Positions 17,878 to 24,826 of a stretch of 32,151 bases of DNA are shown here, one piece after another. Below the pieces are notes generated by a model. That model made no database searches. It worked only from the letters and a program-made list of their open reading frames with translations, and had not been told where the DNA came from. Origin of the DNA: JAWLGW01 sp964569055 (GTDB lineage: Bacteria; Planctomycetota; J058); assembly GCA_964569055.1 (NCBI GenBank), contig CAZMSZ010000041.1:1-32151 (forward strand), given 5' to 3'. Each line of letters opens with the position of its first letter. Position 1 is the stretch's first letter. The translations under genes and the position numbers were made by a program.

Positions 17878-17907
17878 TTGATTGCAGCGGATTACGAAAA
17901 TGTGGCC

Positions 17908-17936
17908 TTGAAGTCCCCGACCCCCGGTGGTTGAAT
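17908..17936 (+). promoter_or_regulatory. putative sigma70-type promoter for the FHA gene
   Basis: TTGAAG (17908-17913) and TTGAAT (17931-17936) are separated by 17 nt, each matching 4 of 6 bases of the -35 and -10 consensus. The -10 ends 11 nt before the ATG at 17948, leaving almost no leader. Confidence 0.4.
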
Positions 17937-17947
17937 CTCCGACAGCC

Positions 17948-18469
17948 ATGGCGACTGTGCGATCGTTCTTCGAGTTCGCCAAGGAGCATGGGCACCGCGC
18001 GCGGGACGAGTTCCTCGCGGTGGTCCGGCTTCCGCACCTCTACTTCCCGAGCCTCCCCGAGCTCGAGGCCGCGGGCAGCTTCACCACGATTCGCATGAGC
18101 CCGGGCACGGCGGCCGGCGGCGAGGACGCGGGTCAGCAGGGGATCATCGCGGTCGAGAAGGACGGCGGCGCCAACGCGTTCGGCATGATGATCACCATGG
18201 GTCGCGCGGCGAACAACGACCTGATCGTCCCCGACAAGCGCGTCTCGAAGTTCCACGCCTACTTCCGCAAGAGCGGCGAGAGCTGGTCGGTCACCGACGC
18301 CAACTCGACCAACGGGACCAAGCTCGACGGCGCGAAGCTCGAGGCGAGCCGGGCCTATCCGCTGGGCTCGGGGGCCGAGCTCGAGCTGTCGGGCGCGATC
18401 CTGGTCAAGTTCCTCCAGCCGGCCGAGCTGTTCGACCTGTTGCTCGCGAGCGGCGTGCGCGCGCGCTGA
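17948..18469 (+). CDS. FHA-domain protein
   Basis: A 173-residue protein with one forkhead-associated domain (about residues 70-150), which binds phosphothreonine peptides. The core motifs are all there: MGRAANNDLIV, VSKFHAYF and ANSTNGTKLDG, i.e. the conserved GR, S-x-x-H and NGT residues. The first 60 residues (SFFEFAKEHGHRARDEFLAVVRLPHLYF) are helical and unfamiliar. There is no signal or membrane segment, so it acts in the cytoplasm, plausibly reading Ser/Thr kinase products; four such kinases lie in this window. The ATG at 17948 is preferred over an in-frame GTG at 17927, which would lie inside the putative -10. Confidence 0.9.
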   Translation: MATVRSFFEFAKEHGHRARDEFLAVVRLPHLYFPSLPELEAAGSFTTIRMSPGTAAGGEDAGQQGIIAVEKDGGANAFGMMITMGRAANNDLIVPDKRVSKFHAYFRKSGESWSVTDANSTNGTKLDGAKLEASRAYPLGSGAELELSGAILVKFLQPAELFDLLLASGVRAR

Positions 18470-18481
18470 GCCGTTGGCGCC

Positions 18482-18540
18482 AGCTCGAGACACGCCCCTC
18501 CGGCTGTTGCCTGCCGCGCTCGCCGAGCGAGTCTCGAGCT
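18482..18540. terminator. 10-bp perfect inverted repeat after the FHA gene, next to the gap
   Basis: AGCTCGAGAC (18482-18491) and GTCTCGAGCT (18531-18540) are exact inverted copies over a 39-nt loop, starting 13 nt after the FHA stop and ending 10 nt before the N run. A terminator role between convergent genes is plausible; a repeat-element end is possible too. Confidence 0.5.
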
Positions 18541-18550
18541 AACCTGGATC

Positions 18551-18650
18551 NNNNNNNNNNNNNNNNNNNNNNNNNNNNNNNNNNNNNNNNNNNNNNNNNN
18601 NNNNNNNNNNNNNNNNNNNNNNNNNNNNNNNNNNNNNNNNNNNNNNNNNN
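18551..18650. other. assembly gap (100 N)
   Basis: Placeholder between the convergent FHA and phosphatase genes. Both flanks are non-coding, so nothing shows what is missing. Confidence 0.9.
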
Positions 18651-18722
18651 TCGCGCTCTCTGCGCTCGATCCTGAGGCTCCGACACCGCAGGACGCTCCC
18701 GCCTGGTGAGCCCTCCGGGCGA

Positions 18723-19733
18723 CTAACCGCTGACTGCTTGGTTCGCGAGCTCCGCGCGCACCGCCTCGAGCACCCGCGCGTGGTGCCGGCCGTGGCTCGC
18801 CACGATCCCGCGCGCGTTGGCGAGCTTGGGCGGGCTCCCGAACGCCAGCGGCGCCCCGTCGACGTCGGTCACCTGCCCGCCCGCCTCGGTGACGAGCAGC
18901 GCGCCCGCCGCGTGGTCCCACACGTTCTCCTGGTAGCCCCGCCGCGGCAGGCGCAGGTAGAGCTCGGCCTCGCCCCGCGCGACCAGCGCGTACTTCGCCA
19001 TGCTGTCGAGCCGGCGCGGGGCGGCGCCGATCCCGAGGCTCGCCGCGATCCGCGCGCTGCCGTCCTGCGAGGTGTGCCCCGACTCCAGCGACTCGCACAG
19101 GCGCAGGTCGGCGAGCCGCTCGCGCCCGCTCACCGCGAGCGGCAGGTCCTCGCCCGGGGGCCCGGCCAGCGGGCGCACGAACGCGCCGCGCCCGCGCACG
19201 GCGTGGAACAGCGCCCCGTGGACCTCGTGGGCGCGCTCGGGGTGCGCGGGGAGCGTCGGGCAGCCGAGCACGCCGAGCACGACCTCGCCGTCCTCGATCA
19301 GCGCGAGCGCCACCGCGTAGGCGTCGCCGCGCAAGAAGCCCTTGGTCCCGTCGATCGGGTCGAGGGTCCAGTAGCGCCGCGGCTGGCCGCGGTGCGCCCC
19401 CCGGTCGATCCAGTCGAGCACGTCCTCGGGCGGGATCGGCTCCCCGCGCGCGACGCCCACCGCGCCGACCACCCGCTCGAGCAGCTCGTAGTTGAGCGGG
19501 TCGCGCAGGGCGCCCGCGTCCTCCTCGCCCACGATCAAATCGTTCGGGAGGCGCGCGGCGAGCAGCTCGCAGATCAGCGCCTGGCTGCCGAGGTCGGCGA
19601 TCGTCACCGGGCTCTGGTCCGCCTTGGCGAGCTCGCCGCCGCCCGCGTGCACGCGCGGCTGCAAGGTCGCGCACAGGTGCGCCGCCCGCGCGACGGCCTC
19701 CAGCGCCAGGGCCAGCTCCTCGTCGCGGCTCAC
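18723..19733 (-). CDS. 3'(2'),5'-bisphosphate nucleotidase, HAL2/SAL1-like
   Basis: A 336-residue lithium-sensitive-type phosphatase of the inositol monophosphatase superfamily. It would remove the 3' phosphate from PAP, a by-product of sulfate activation. KADQSPVTIADLGSQALI near the N-terminus, GEED, WTLDPIDGTKGFLRGDAYAV (metal-binding DPIDGT) and GYQENVWDHAAG near the C-terminus follow the eukaryotic HAL2/SAL1 pattern more than bacterial CysQ, and the length fits (about 350 against about 246 for CysQ). Three GTG codons stand in a row at 19739-19731; the third is chosen because AGGAG directly abuts the first and has proper 6-nt spacing only to the third. No sulfur-assimilation gene is nearby. 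Confidence 0.87.
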   Translation of the reverse strand: MSRDEELALALEAVARAAHLCATLQPRVHAGGGELAKADQSPVTIADLGSQALICELLAARLPNDLIVGEEDAGALRDPLNYELLERVVGAVGVARGEPIPPEDVLDWIDRGAHRGQPRRYWTLDPIDGTKGFLRGDAYAVALALIEDGEVVLGVLGCPTLPAHPERAHEVHGALFHAVRGRGAFVRPLAGPPGEDLPLAVSGRERLADLRLCESLESGHTSQDGSARIAASLGIGAAPRRLDSMAKYALVARGEAELYLRLPRRGYQENVWDHAAGALLVTEAGGQVTDVDGAPLAFGSPPKLANARGIVASHGRHHARVLEAVRAELANQAVSG

Positions 19734-19755
19734 CACCACCTCCTGCTCGGCGCGG

Positions 19756-19761
19756 ATCGTA
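19756..19761 (-). promoter_or_regulatory. -10-like TACGAT box for the HAL2-like gene
   Basis: TACGAT on the minus strand lies 22 nt before the chosen GTG, with AGGAG in between. Confidence 0.45.
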
Positions 19762-19821
19762 GCGCGCCGCTGAGGTGTGGTGGCCCGGACCGCGGGGAGG
19801 CTGTCACCTTCGGCCTCGCCA

Positions 19822-19878
19822 TTCGTGCCCGTGCCCTGGAATCGTCAGCACGAGCACGGGCGCGGGCGCGGGCACGAA
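19822..19878. repeat. 15-bp inverted repeat in a divergent promoter region, with alternative stem
   Basis: TTCGTGCCCGTGCCC (19822-19836) pairs with GGGCGCGGGCACGAA (19864-19878) along all 15 positions, one being a G-U pair in RNA. Within it GCCCGTGC (19827-19834) can instead pair perfectly with GCACGGGC (19854-19861). It lies between divergent genes, so it is not a terminator for either. Confidence 0.6.
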
Positions 19879-19920
19879 GGCTCGACGCGGCAGCCTGGCC
19901 GTCTCGCGCGGAGCGCGGAG

Positions 19921-19926
19921 TAGACT
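19921..19926 (+). promoter_or_regulatory. -10-like TAGACT box, predicted leaderless start
   Basis: TAGACT ends 6 nt before the ATG at 19933 and no Shine-Dalgarno lies between. Confidence 0.5.
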
Positions 19927-19932
19927 CGAGCC

Positions 19933-20433
19933 ATGAGGCCGCCGCGCGTCGCCCCCGACCTCCGCCCGGGCGAGCAGGTGCTCTACGAGGGGCGCCCGCG
20001 CGGCGCCTCGCCGCTCGTCCAGGGCGGCGAGCTGCTGTTCTACGTCAACTGGGCTGCGGCCGCCGTGCTGTTCGCCGTGCTGTGGGCGGCCCTCCTGCGC
20101 AAGCCGGTGCTGTGGCGTCCCGGCGCGCTCCTCCCGCCGCCGAGCCCGCTGATGCTGCTCCCGCTGGCGGGCGCGCTCCTGCTGTGGCAGGTCGCGAGCT
20201 GGCGCGCGCGCCGCTACGTGCTGACCGACCAGCGCCTGCTCGTGATCGACGGGGTGGTGCGCCCGCGCGCGCTGGCCTTCGAGCGCACCGGGCGCGAGCG
20301 GGTCGACCGGCGGCTGGACGGGGTGCTCGAGGTGGTCGGCCTGGCGCCCGAGCCGATCCGGCTGCCCGGGCTCGATCCGACCGAGGACCTCGAGAACCTG
20401 CGCGCCGCGCTGGCGCGCTCGAGCGACGCGTGA
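19933..20433 (+). CDS. small membrane protein with bacterial PH-like domain
   Basis: A 166-residue protein. It opens with LRPGEQVLYEGRP, a common beginning of bPH-type membrane proteins. Two hydrophobic segments follow (about 36-56 and 70-92), then RARRYVLTDQRLLVIDGVV, the signature strand pair of bacterial PH domains, and a charged C-terminus. Such proteins are structural or regulatory membrane components of unknown function. The stop overlaps the GTG start of the following kinase gene by 4 nt (GTGA), so the two are made together and may work together. The ATG follows a TAGACT box at leaderless distance. Confidence 0.8.
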   Translation: MRPPRVAPDLRPGEQVLYEGRPRGASPLVQGGELLFYVNWAAAAVLFAVLWAALLRKPVLWRPGALLPPPSPLMLLPLAGALLLWQVASWRARRYVLTDQRLLVIDGVVRPRALAFERTGRERVDRRLDGVLEVVGLAPEPIRLPGLDPTEDLENLRAALARSSDA

Positions 20434-22613
20434 GCGCGCCCGCGCGGATCGGGCCCTACCTGGTCGAGGGCGAGCTCGGCCGCGGCGGCATGGGCGTGGT
20501 CTACCGGGCGCGGCACCCCGAGATCCCCCGCCCGCTGGCGCTCAAGCTGATCCGCCCCGACCTCGCCGACGAGGAGACGCTGCTCCGCTTCGGACGCGAG
20601 GCGCAGCTCATGGCCCGGATCACGCACCCGGGCCTGGTGCGGGTCCACCAGCTCGGGCGCGCGCCCGAGGGGCCGTTCATCGTCTCGGAGCTGATCGAGG
20701 GCGAGGGGCTCGACGACCTCGCGGCGCGCGCGGCGCTCGACGCGCGCCGCGCGGCCGAGCTGGTCGCGGCGCTGGCCGAGGCGATCGGCGCGCTCCACGC
20801 GGCGGGGGTGCTGCACCGCGACCTCAAGCCCGCCAACGTGCGCGTCCGCCCCGACGGCTCGCCGGTGGTGCTCGACCTCGGGATCGCCCACGACGCCAGC
20901 GCCGAGCGGTTGACGGTCACCGGGCAAATGATCGGGACGCCGGCCTACATGAGCCCCGAGCAGGCGTCCGGCGAGCGCGGCGCGGTCGGCCCCGCCGCCG
21001 ACGTGTACGGCCTGGGCGCGATCCTGTTCGAGCTCCTGGCCGGCGAGCGACCGTTCGCCGAGCGCGAAGGCGTGGCGCTGATCACGGCGATCTTCCAGCA
21101 CGAGCCGCGCTGGCCCGGCGCGCGCCCCGAGCGGGAGGTGCCGCCCGAGCTGGACGCGGTGGTGCGCAAGGCCATGACGAAGGAGCCCGGCGAGCGCTAC
21201 GCGAGCGCCGCCGCGCTCGGCGAGGACCTCGCGCGCTACCTCGCGGGCGAGGTGCCGCTGGCCGCGGGCGAGCTGGCGCTCGCGCGGGCCCGCCGGCGGC
21301 GGGCTTGGATCGCGGCGTTCGCCGCGGGTGTGGTCGGGATCCTGGCGGTCGGTGGCCTGATCGCCGCGCAGATCGAGTCGACGGCGCCGCTCACCGACGG
21401 TGCCTCGGTGTCCGCGGAGGGCGCCGCCCCCGTCGACACGGCGGTGCGCTACGACGAGACGGTCGGCTCGCGCGCCCGGGCGAGCCTGTTGAGGCGCTGG
21501 CTCGATCGACAGCCGACGGATCCCGAGGCGCTCGCACGCCGCGAGCGGCTGCGCGAGACCGCGCTCCAACAGGCGCCCGACCGCGTGCTGCAGCGGCGGC
21601 ACGCCGGGGAGCCCCCGCGGATGCGGGCGCGACGGTTCGACGGGCCTTGGGGCCAGGTCGTCGTCCTCGCGACGGACACGCGGGTCGACGTGCCCGTCCT
21701 CGAGGGCGTCTGGCTGGCGGACCCGAAGACGTCCTTCGAGTTCACGCCCACCCCGTGGGGCTGGCAGGCCATCGACCTCGCGCCCTGGGGCCCCGGCGCG
21801 CTGGTGTGCTTCGCCCGCTCCGAGCTGCGCGTCCTCGACCTCGGGGCGAACACCCTGGGCGAGCCGCTCCGGCTCGACGTCCCGCTGGATCCGACGACGA
21901 TCGCGGTCGCTCCCGATCAGCGCCGAGCGGTCGTCGGGTTCGGGCACACCGGCCGAGGCGAGCAGCGTGGTGCGCTGCGCCTGTTCGAGCTCGTCGAGGG
22001 CGCGCTGCGCCCCTCGGACTGGCAGCCCGAGGTGAGGTTCCCGGTGAAGACGGCGCTGTTCGTGGCGCCGCAGCGCTTGCTGGTAGCCGGAGGCCGCGAC
22101 GCCAAGGGCGCCGAGTTCGGGCAGGGGGAGCTCGTCCTCTACGACCTCGAGGCGCGGCGCTCGCTGATGACGATCCCCTCTCCGGTGGCCTCGTTCACGC
22201 TGCTGCGCGCCCAACCGCACACGCAGCGCGTCCTCGTCGTCAACGAGCTGGGGGAGCTCCACCTGATCGACCTCGAGCGACTCGACGAGGATCCGTGGGA
22301 TCAGCCGCTCCGGGACGAGTCGCCCGCCGTGGAAGGGTTGCCCGGTCGCCGAGCGCACGCGCACGAGATCTGGGACGCGCAGTTCTCGCCCGACGGCGCG
22401 CGGCTGTACACGGTCGCAGGCAGATCCAACCGGGCGGGCACGGGCGAGCTCAAGGTCTGGGACCTCGAAGGCATGGAGCTGCTCGACGAGCGCCTCCGCT
22501 ACGGTCCCGTCCTGCGCTCGATCGTGCTCCATCCGGAGGGCTTACTCACGACCGCCGAGGACGAGGAGGCCCGCGCCCGCGTCCTCGAGCTGTGGCCGAT
22601 CGGTCCGCCGTAG
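20430..22613 (+). CDS. Ser/Thr protein kinase with transmembrane helix and WD40-like propeller sensor
   Basis: A 727-residue receptor-like kinase. The kinase domain occupies about residues 6-275: glycine loop GELGRGGMGVVY, Lys39, HRDLKPAN (Asp131), DLG at 149-151 in place of DFG, and SPE at 175-177 in place of APE; all catalytic residues are kept. A membrane helix spans about 293-313. The outer 410 residues look like beta-propeller blades (LRVLDLGANTLGEPL, LVLYDLEARRSLMTI, LHLIDLERLDED, LKVWDLEGMELLDE), with the WD-type D-L and W-D-L endings. It would sense something outside the cytoplasm. GTG start, overlapping the PH-like gene by 4 nt. Confidence 0.92.
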   Translation: MSAPARIGPYLVEGELGRGGMGVVYRARHPEIPRPLALKLIRPDLADEETLLRFGREAQLMARITHPGLVRVHQLGRAPEGPFIVSELIEGEGLDDLAARAALDARRAAELVAALAEAIGALHAAGVLHRDLKPANVRVRPDGSPVVLDLGIAHDASAERLTVTGQMIGTPAYMSPEQASGERGAVGPAADVYGLGAILFELLAGERPFAEREGVALITAIFQHEPRWPGARPEREVPPELDAVVRKAMTKEPGERYASAAALGEDLARYLAGEVPLAAGELALARARRRRAWIAAFAAGVVGILAVGGLIAAQIESTAPLTDGASVSAEGAAPVDTAVRYDETVGSRARASLLRRWLDRQPTDPEALARRERLRETALQQAPDRVLQRRHAGEPPRMRARRFDGPWGQVVVLATDTRVDVPVLEGVWLADPKTSFEFTPTPWGWQAIDLAPWGPGALVCFARSELRVLDLGANTLGEPLRLDVPLDPTTIAVAPDQRRAVVGFGHTGRGEQRGALRLFELVEGALRPSDWQPEVRFPVKTALFVAPQRLLVAGGRDAKGAEFGQGELVLYDLEARRSLMTIPSPVASFTLLRAQPHTQRVLVVNELGELHLIDLERLDEDPWDQPLRDESPAVEGLPGRRAHAHEIWDAQFSPDGARLYTVAGRSNRAGTGELKVWDLEGMELLDERLRYGPVLRSIVLHPEGLLTTAEDEEARARVLELWPIGPP

Positions 22614-22622
22614 CGGCCCTCC

Positions 22623-22667
22623 GTGTCAGGCCACGCACCTGAACCGAAACTGACGACGCCTGGACAC
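22623..22667 (+). terminator. hairpin after the kinase-propeller gene
   Basis: GTGTCAGGC (22623-22631) pairs with GCCTGGACAC (22658-22667) with one bulged G, starting 9 nt after the stop. No T tract follows. Confidence 0.35.
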
Positions 22668-22754
22668 ACCCCGGCCACCGGGCCCCGACCCAGGGTAGCG
22701 TCACACCATTGCCTCATAACGAGTTGCGCCGACGCCACACCGTCGGTTCGCTCC

Positions 22755-22800
22755 GGCAGGGAAGTTGAAATGAAAAGAAATCTGGAAGGAAGGAAGGGTG
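22755..22800 (+). promoter_or_regulatory. purine-rich leader with tandem GGAA in the ribosome-binding site
   Basis: An unusually A/G-rich stretch precedes the cell-wall hydrolase start. GGAAGGAAGGAAGGG holds three GGAA units and serves as the Shine-Dalgarno region, about 8 nt before the ATG at 22807. The in-frame GTG at 22798 lies too close to it to be the start. Confidence 0.55.
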
Positions 22801-22806
22801 CCCCCC

Positions 22807-24591
22807 ATGCAGCGAGCGTTCTTCGTTGGTTCGTCCTTGGCCCTCGTTCTGTCCGTCGCCTGGCCGGCCTGCGCGCAGGACAGCGACCTGTTCCGCCGGC
22901 TGGTGCTGGCCGAGGCCGGCGGGGAGGGGGAGCTGGGCATGGCGCTGGTCGCCCGCTCGGTCCTCAACCGGTCGGCCTTGATCCAGAGCGGCGCGACGGG
23001 CGCCGGCACCTACCTGGCCCGCGGCGGCGGGGTCGACGACGTGATCCGCGGGCGCAACCAGTATCAGCCGCTCTCGGACGGCTCGATCCACCGCCGTCGC
23101 TCGGCGGGCCAGCTCGCCTCGGCCCAGCGCGCGATCGACCTCGCCTACGACACCAACGCGCTGCGCTCGCGCCTGCAGGCGCAGGGCCTCTCCAACGCCG
23201 AGGTCGACCGCCTGGTCAACGCCACCGGGTTCCGCACCGGCGATGCGTTCAACGACCCCAGCCAGAACTACGCGCGCCAGCGCTTCGGCAACCACGTGTT
23301 CAACGGCGACCGCGTGAGCACGCGGCAGGACGTGGGCGGCGCCTTCGACGAGCAGTACGGCGGACGGCGCAGCGGGCAGGGCGCGCCCGGCGGCGACGAT
23401 GGCGAGCAGGCGAGCGAGGACGGCGAGGCGACCGACGGCCAGGCGGCCGGCGGCGCGGCCCAAGGGGTCGAGGCCCTGCGCAAGTCGCTCGGCGCGGCCG
23501 AGGGGCTGCTCGCCAGCGGGCGGAGCGACTTCGCGGACGACGCGCTCTCGATCGGCCAGGCCGTGGTGAAGGCGATCCAGGAGATGGTCGCCAAGGCGAT
23601 CGCGGCCCAGCAGAAGGCGGCCGCCAACCCGACCGACCCCGCCGCGCTCGCGGCCGCCAAGCAGGTGATCGAGCTGGCGCTCCAGGCCATCCCGCTGATG
23701 CCGCAGGCGCAGAGCGTGCTGGCCCGGGCCTACGCCATGCAGCTCGGCAGCACCGAGGGCGGCCTGGCGGCGGCGCTGGGCGACGTGCTGAAGGCGGCGG
23801 CCGGCGCGCAGGGCTCGACCCCGCAGAACGGGCAGCCGTTCGTGCTGGGCGGCCAGGCCTTCGGCTGGGGCAACCAGGGCGGTCAGGCGTCGCCGGTCGC
23901 GCTCGGGCAGTCGGCGAGCAGCGTGCTCGGCAACCTGTTCGGCGGGGGCGCGGCCGGTCAGGCGGCGGCGGGCGCGCTGAGCGGCCTGCTCCAGGGCGGC
24001 TCGCCCGGGCAGGCCGTGGCCGGCGCGCTGAACGGGCTGCTCGGCGGCGCGGGCAACGGGGCCGGCGCGGGCTCGGGCGGCGCGAGCGCCCTGGCCAGCC
24101 TCCCCGCCGGCGCGAGCACCACCGTCCGCGCCGGCACCCAGCCGGGCAGCGGCTGGGTGAACGCCAGCAGCGTCCCCGGCCGGGCGGGCTCGCTCGCGAG
24201 CGGCGCGCTCCCGACCACCACCGCCCGCGGCAACGCGCTGGCCGGCGCCGCCGCGAGCGCCGCGCAGGCGGGCACGGTCGGCTGGTGCTACCGGGCGGTC
24301 GCGACCGCGGTCGGTCGCGTGGTCCCGGGCGTGTCGCTCAGCGGTGAGTCGGCCTACATGGCCGCCGACCAGCTCGCGCGCAGCCCCGCCTTCCGCGAGG
24401 TGAGCGTGGCCGCCGAGGACCTGCCCGCCCTCCCCGCCGGCGCGATCGTGGTGTGGGGCAAGACGTCGGCCAGCCCGCACGGGCACATCTCGATCGCCGA
24501 CGGCAACGGCAACGAGCTGAGCGATCACAAGGAGCAGCAGCGCACGCAGCTGCGCGGGTACACCAACGCGCGGGTGTTCGTGCCGCGGTAG
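22807..24591 (+). CDS. secreted cell-wall hydrolase: SleB-like N-terminus, helical/glycine-rich middle, CHAP/NlpC-like C-terminus
   Basis: A 594-residue exported protein. The signal peptide (RAFFVGSSLALVLSVAWPACA) ends near residue 23. Residues 26-180 resemble SleB-type hydrolases (LFRRLVLAEAGGEGELGMALVARSVLNRS), which cleave peptidoglycan glycan strands. A charged linker leads to a helical region (about 220-330) and a low-complexity Gly/Ala/Ser region with an internal duplication (AGQAAAGALSGLLQGG and PGQAVAGALNGLLGGA). The last 110 residues look like a CHAP or NlpC/P60 amidase: Cys494 in GWCYRAV and His560 in PHGHISIADGNG. Two different peptidoglycan activities in one chain are thus predicted, the second less securely. 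It converges on RecJ, with an AT-rich palindrome just after its stop. Confidence 0.82.
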   Translation: MQRAFFVGSSLALVLSVAWPACAQDSDLFRRLVLAEAGGEGELGMALVARSVLNRSALIQSGATGAGTYLARGGGVDDVIRGRNQYQPLSDGSIHRRRSAGQLASAQRAIDLAYDTNALRSRLQAQGLSNAEVDRLVNATGFRTGDAFNDPSQNYARQRFGNHVFNGDRVSTRQDVGGAFDEQYGGRRSGQGAPGGDDGEQASEDGEATDGQAAGGAAQGVEALRKSLGAAEGLLASGRSDFADDALSIGQAVVKAIQEMVAKAIAAQQKAAANPTDPAALAAAKQVIELALQAIPLMPQAQSVLARAYAMQLGSTEGGLAAALGDVLKAAAGAQGSTPQNGQPFVLGGQAFGWGNQGGQASPVALGQSASSVLGNLFGGGAAGQAAAGALSGLLQGGSPGQAVAGALNGLLGGAGNGAGAGSGGASALASLPAGASTTVRAGTQPGSGWVNASSVPGRAGSLASGALPTTTARGNALAGAAASAAQAGTVGWCYRAVATAVGRVVPGVSLSGESAYMAADQLARSPAFREVSVAAEDLPALPAGAIVVWGKTSASPHGHISIADGNGNELSDHKEQQRTQLRGYTNARVFVPR

Positions 24592-24639
24592 CGCGCCGAG
24601 GCGTGGCCAGGCGGGACGCGAGTGGCGATAGTTATTTCT

Positions 24640-24731
24640 ATTTCTAATTTCTAATTCACTGTTGATATTTCGTGTTTCCGGCGAACAGAGAGGAAATAAG
24701 GAATATCAACAGGGAATTAGAAATTAGAAAT
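24640..24731. repeat. AT-rich 92-nt near-perfect palindrome (REP/MITE-like element)
   Basis: Left arm 24640-24679 and right arm 24692-24731 form a 40-bp stem with a 12-nt loop. The outer 18 bp are perfect (ATTTCTAATTTCTAATTC against GAATTAGAAATTAGAAAT). After an A-G mismatch at 24658/24713, 11 pairs follow without a break (including TGTTGATATT with AATATCAACA), and the inner part has one further mismatch and two wobble pairs. The outer arms are built of the 7-mer TTTCTAA in tandem, and one more TTTCTA copy lies just to the left. The base composition is entirely unlike the surrounding DNA, which points to an acquired or mobile element. It sits between convergent genes and has no ORF. Confidence 0.9.
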
Positions 24732-24790
24732 GAGGAACGGCTGTCGCTCGGCGCGGTCGCCGTGCGGAGCCCAGCTGGACACGGGAGCCA

Positions 24791-24817
24791 GGGGACGCGA
24801 CCACCGGTCGCGTCCCC
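24791..24817 (-). terminator. 12-bp perfect hairpin after recJ
   Basis: GGGGACGCGACC (24791-24802) and GGTCGCGTCCCC (24806-24817) are exact inverted copies with a 3-nt loop, beginning 9 nt after the recJ stop on the minus strand. It is a very stable hairpin with no T tract. Confidence 0.7.
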
Positions 24818-24826
24818 TTCGCCGTC

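Noticed and set aside
17784..17947. Riboswitch (cyclic di-GMP type) before the FHA gene
   Set aside because: I could not match the conserved GEMM core; only generic hairpins are visible.
24640..24731. AT-rich element as a CRISPR repeat or integron attC site
   Set aside because: There is a single long palindrome with no spacer array and no integrase nearby, and the stem is uninterrupted by attC-type unpaired bases.
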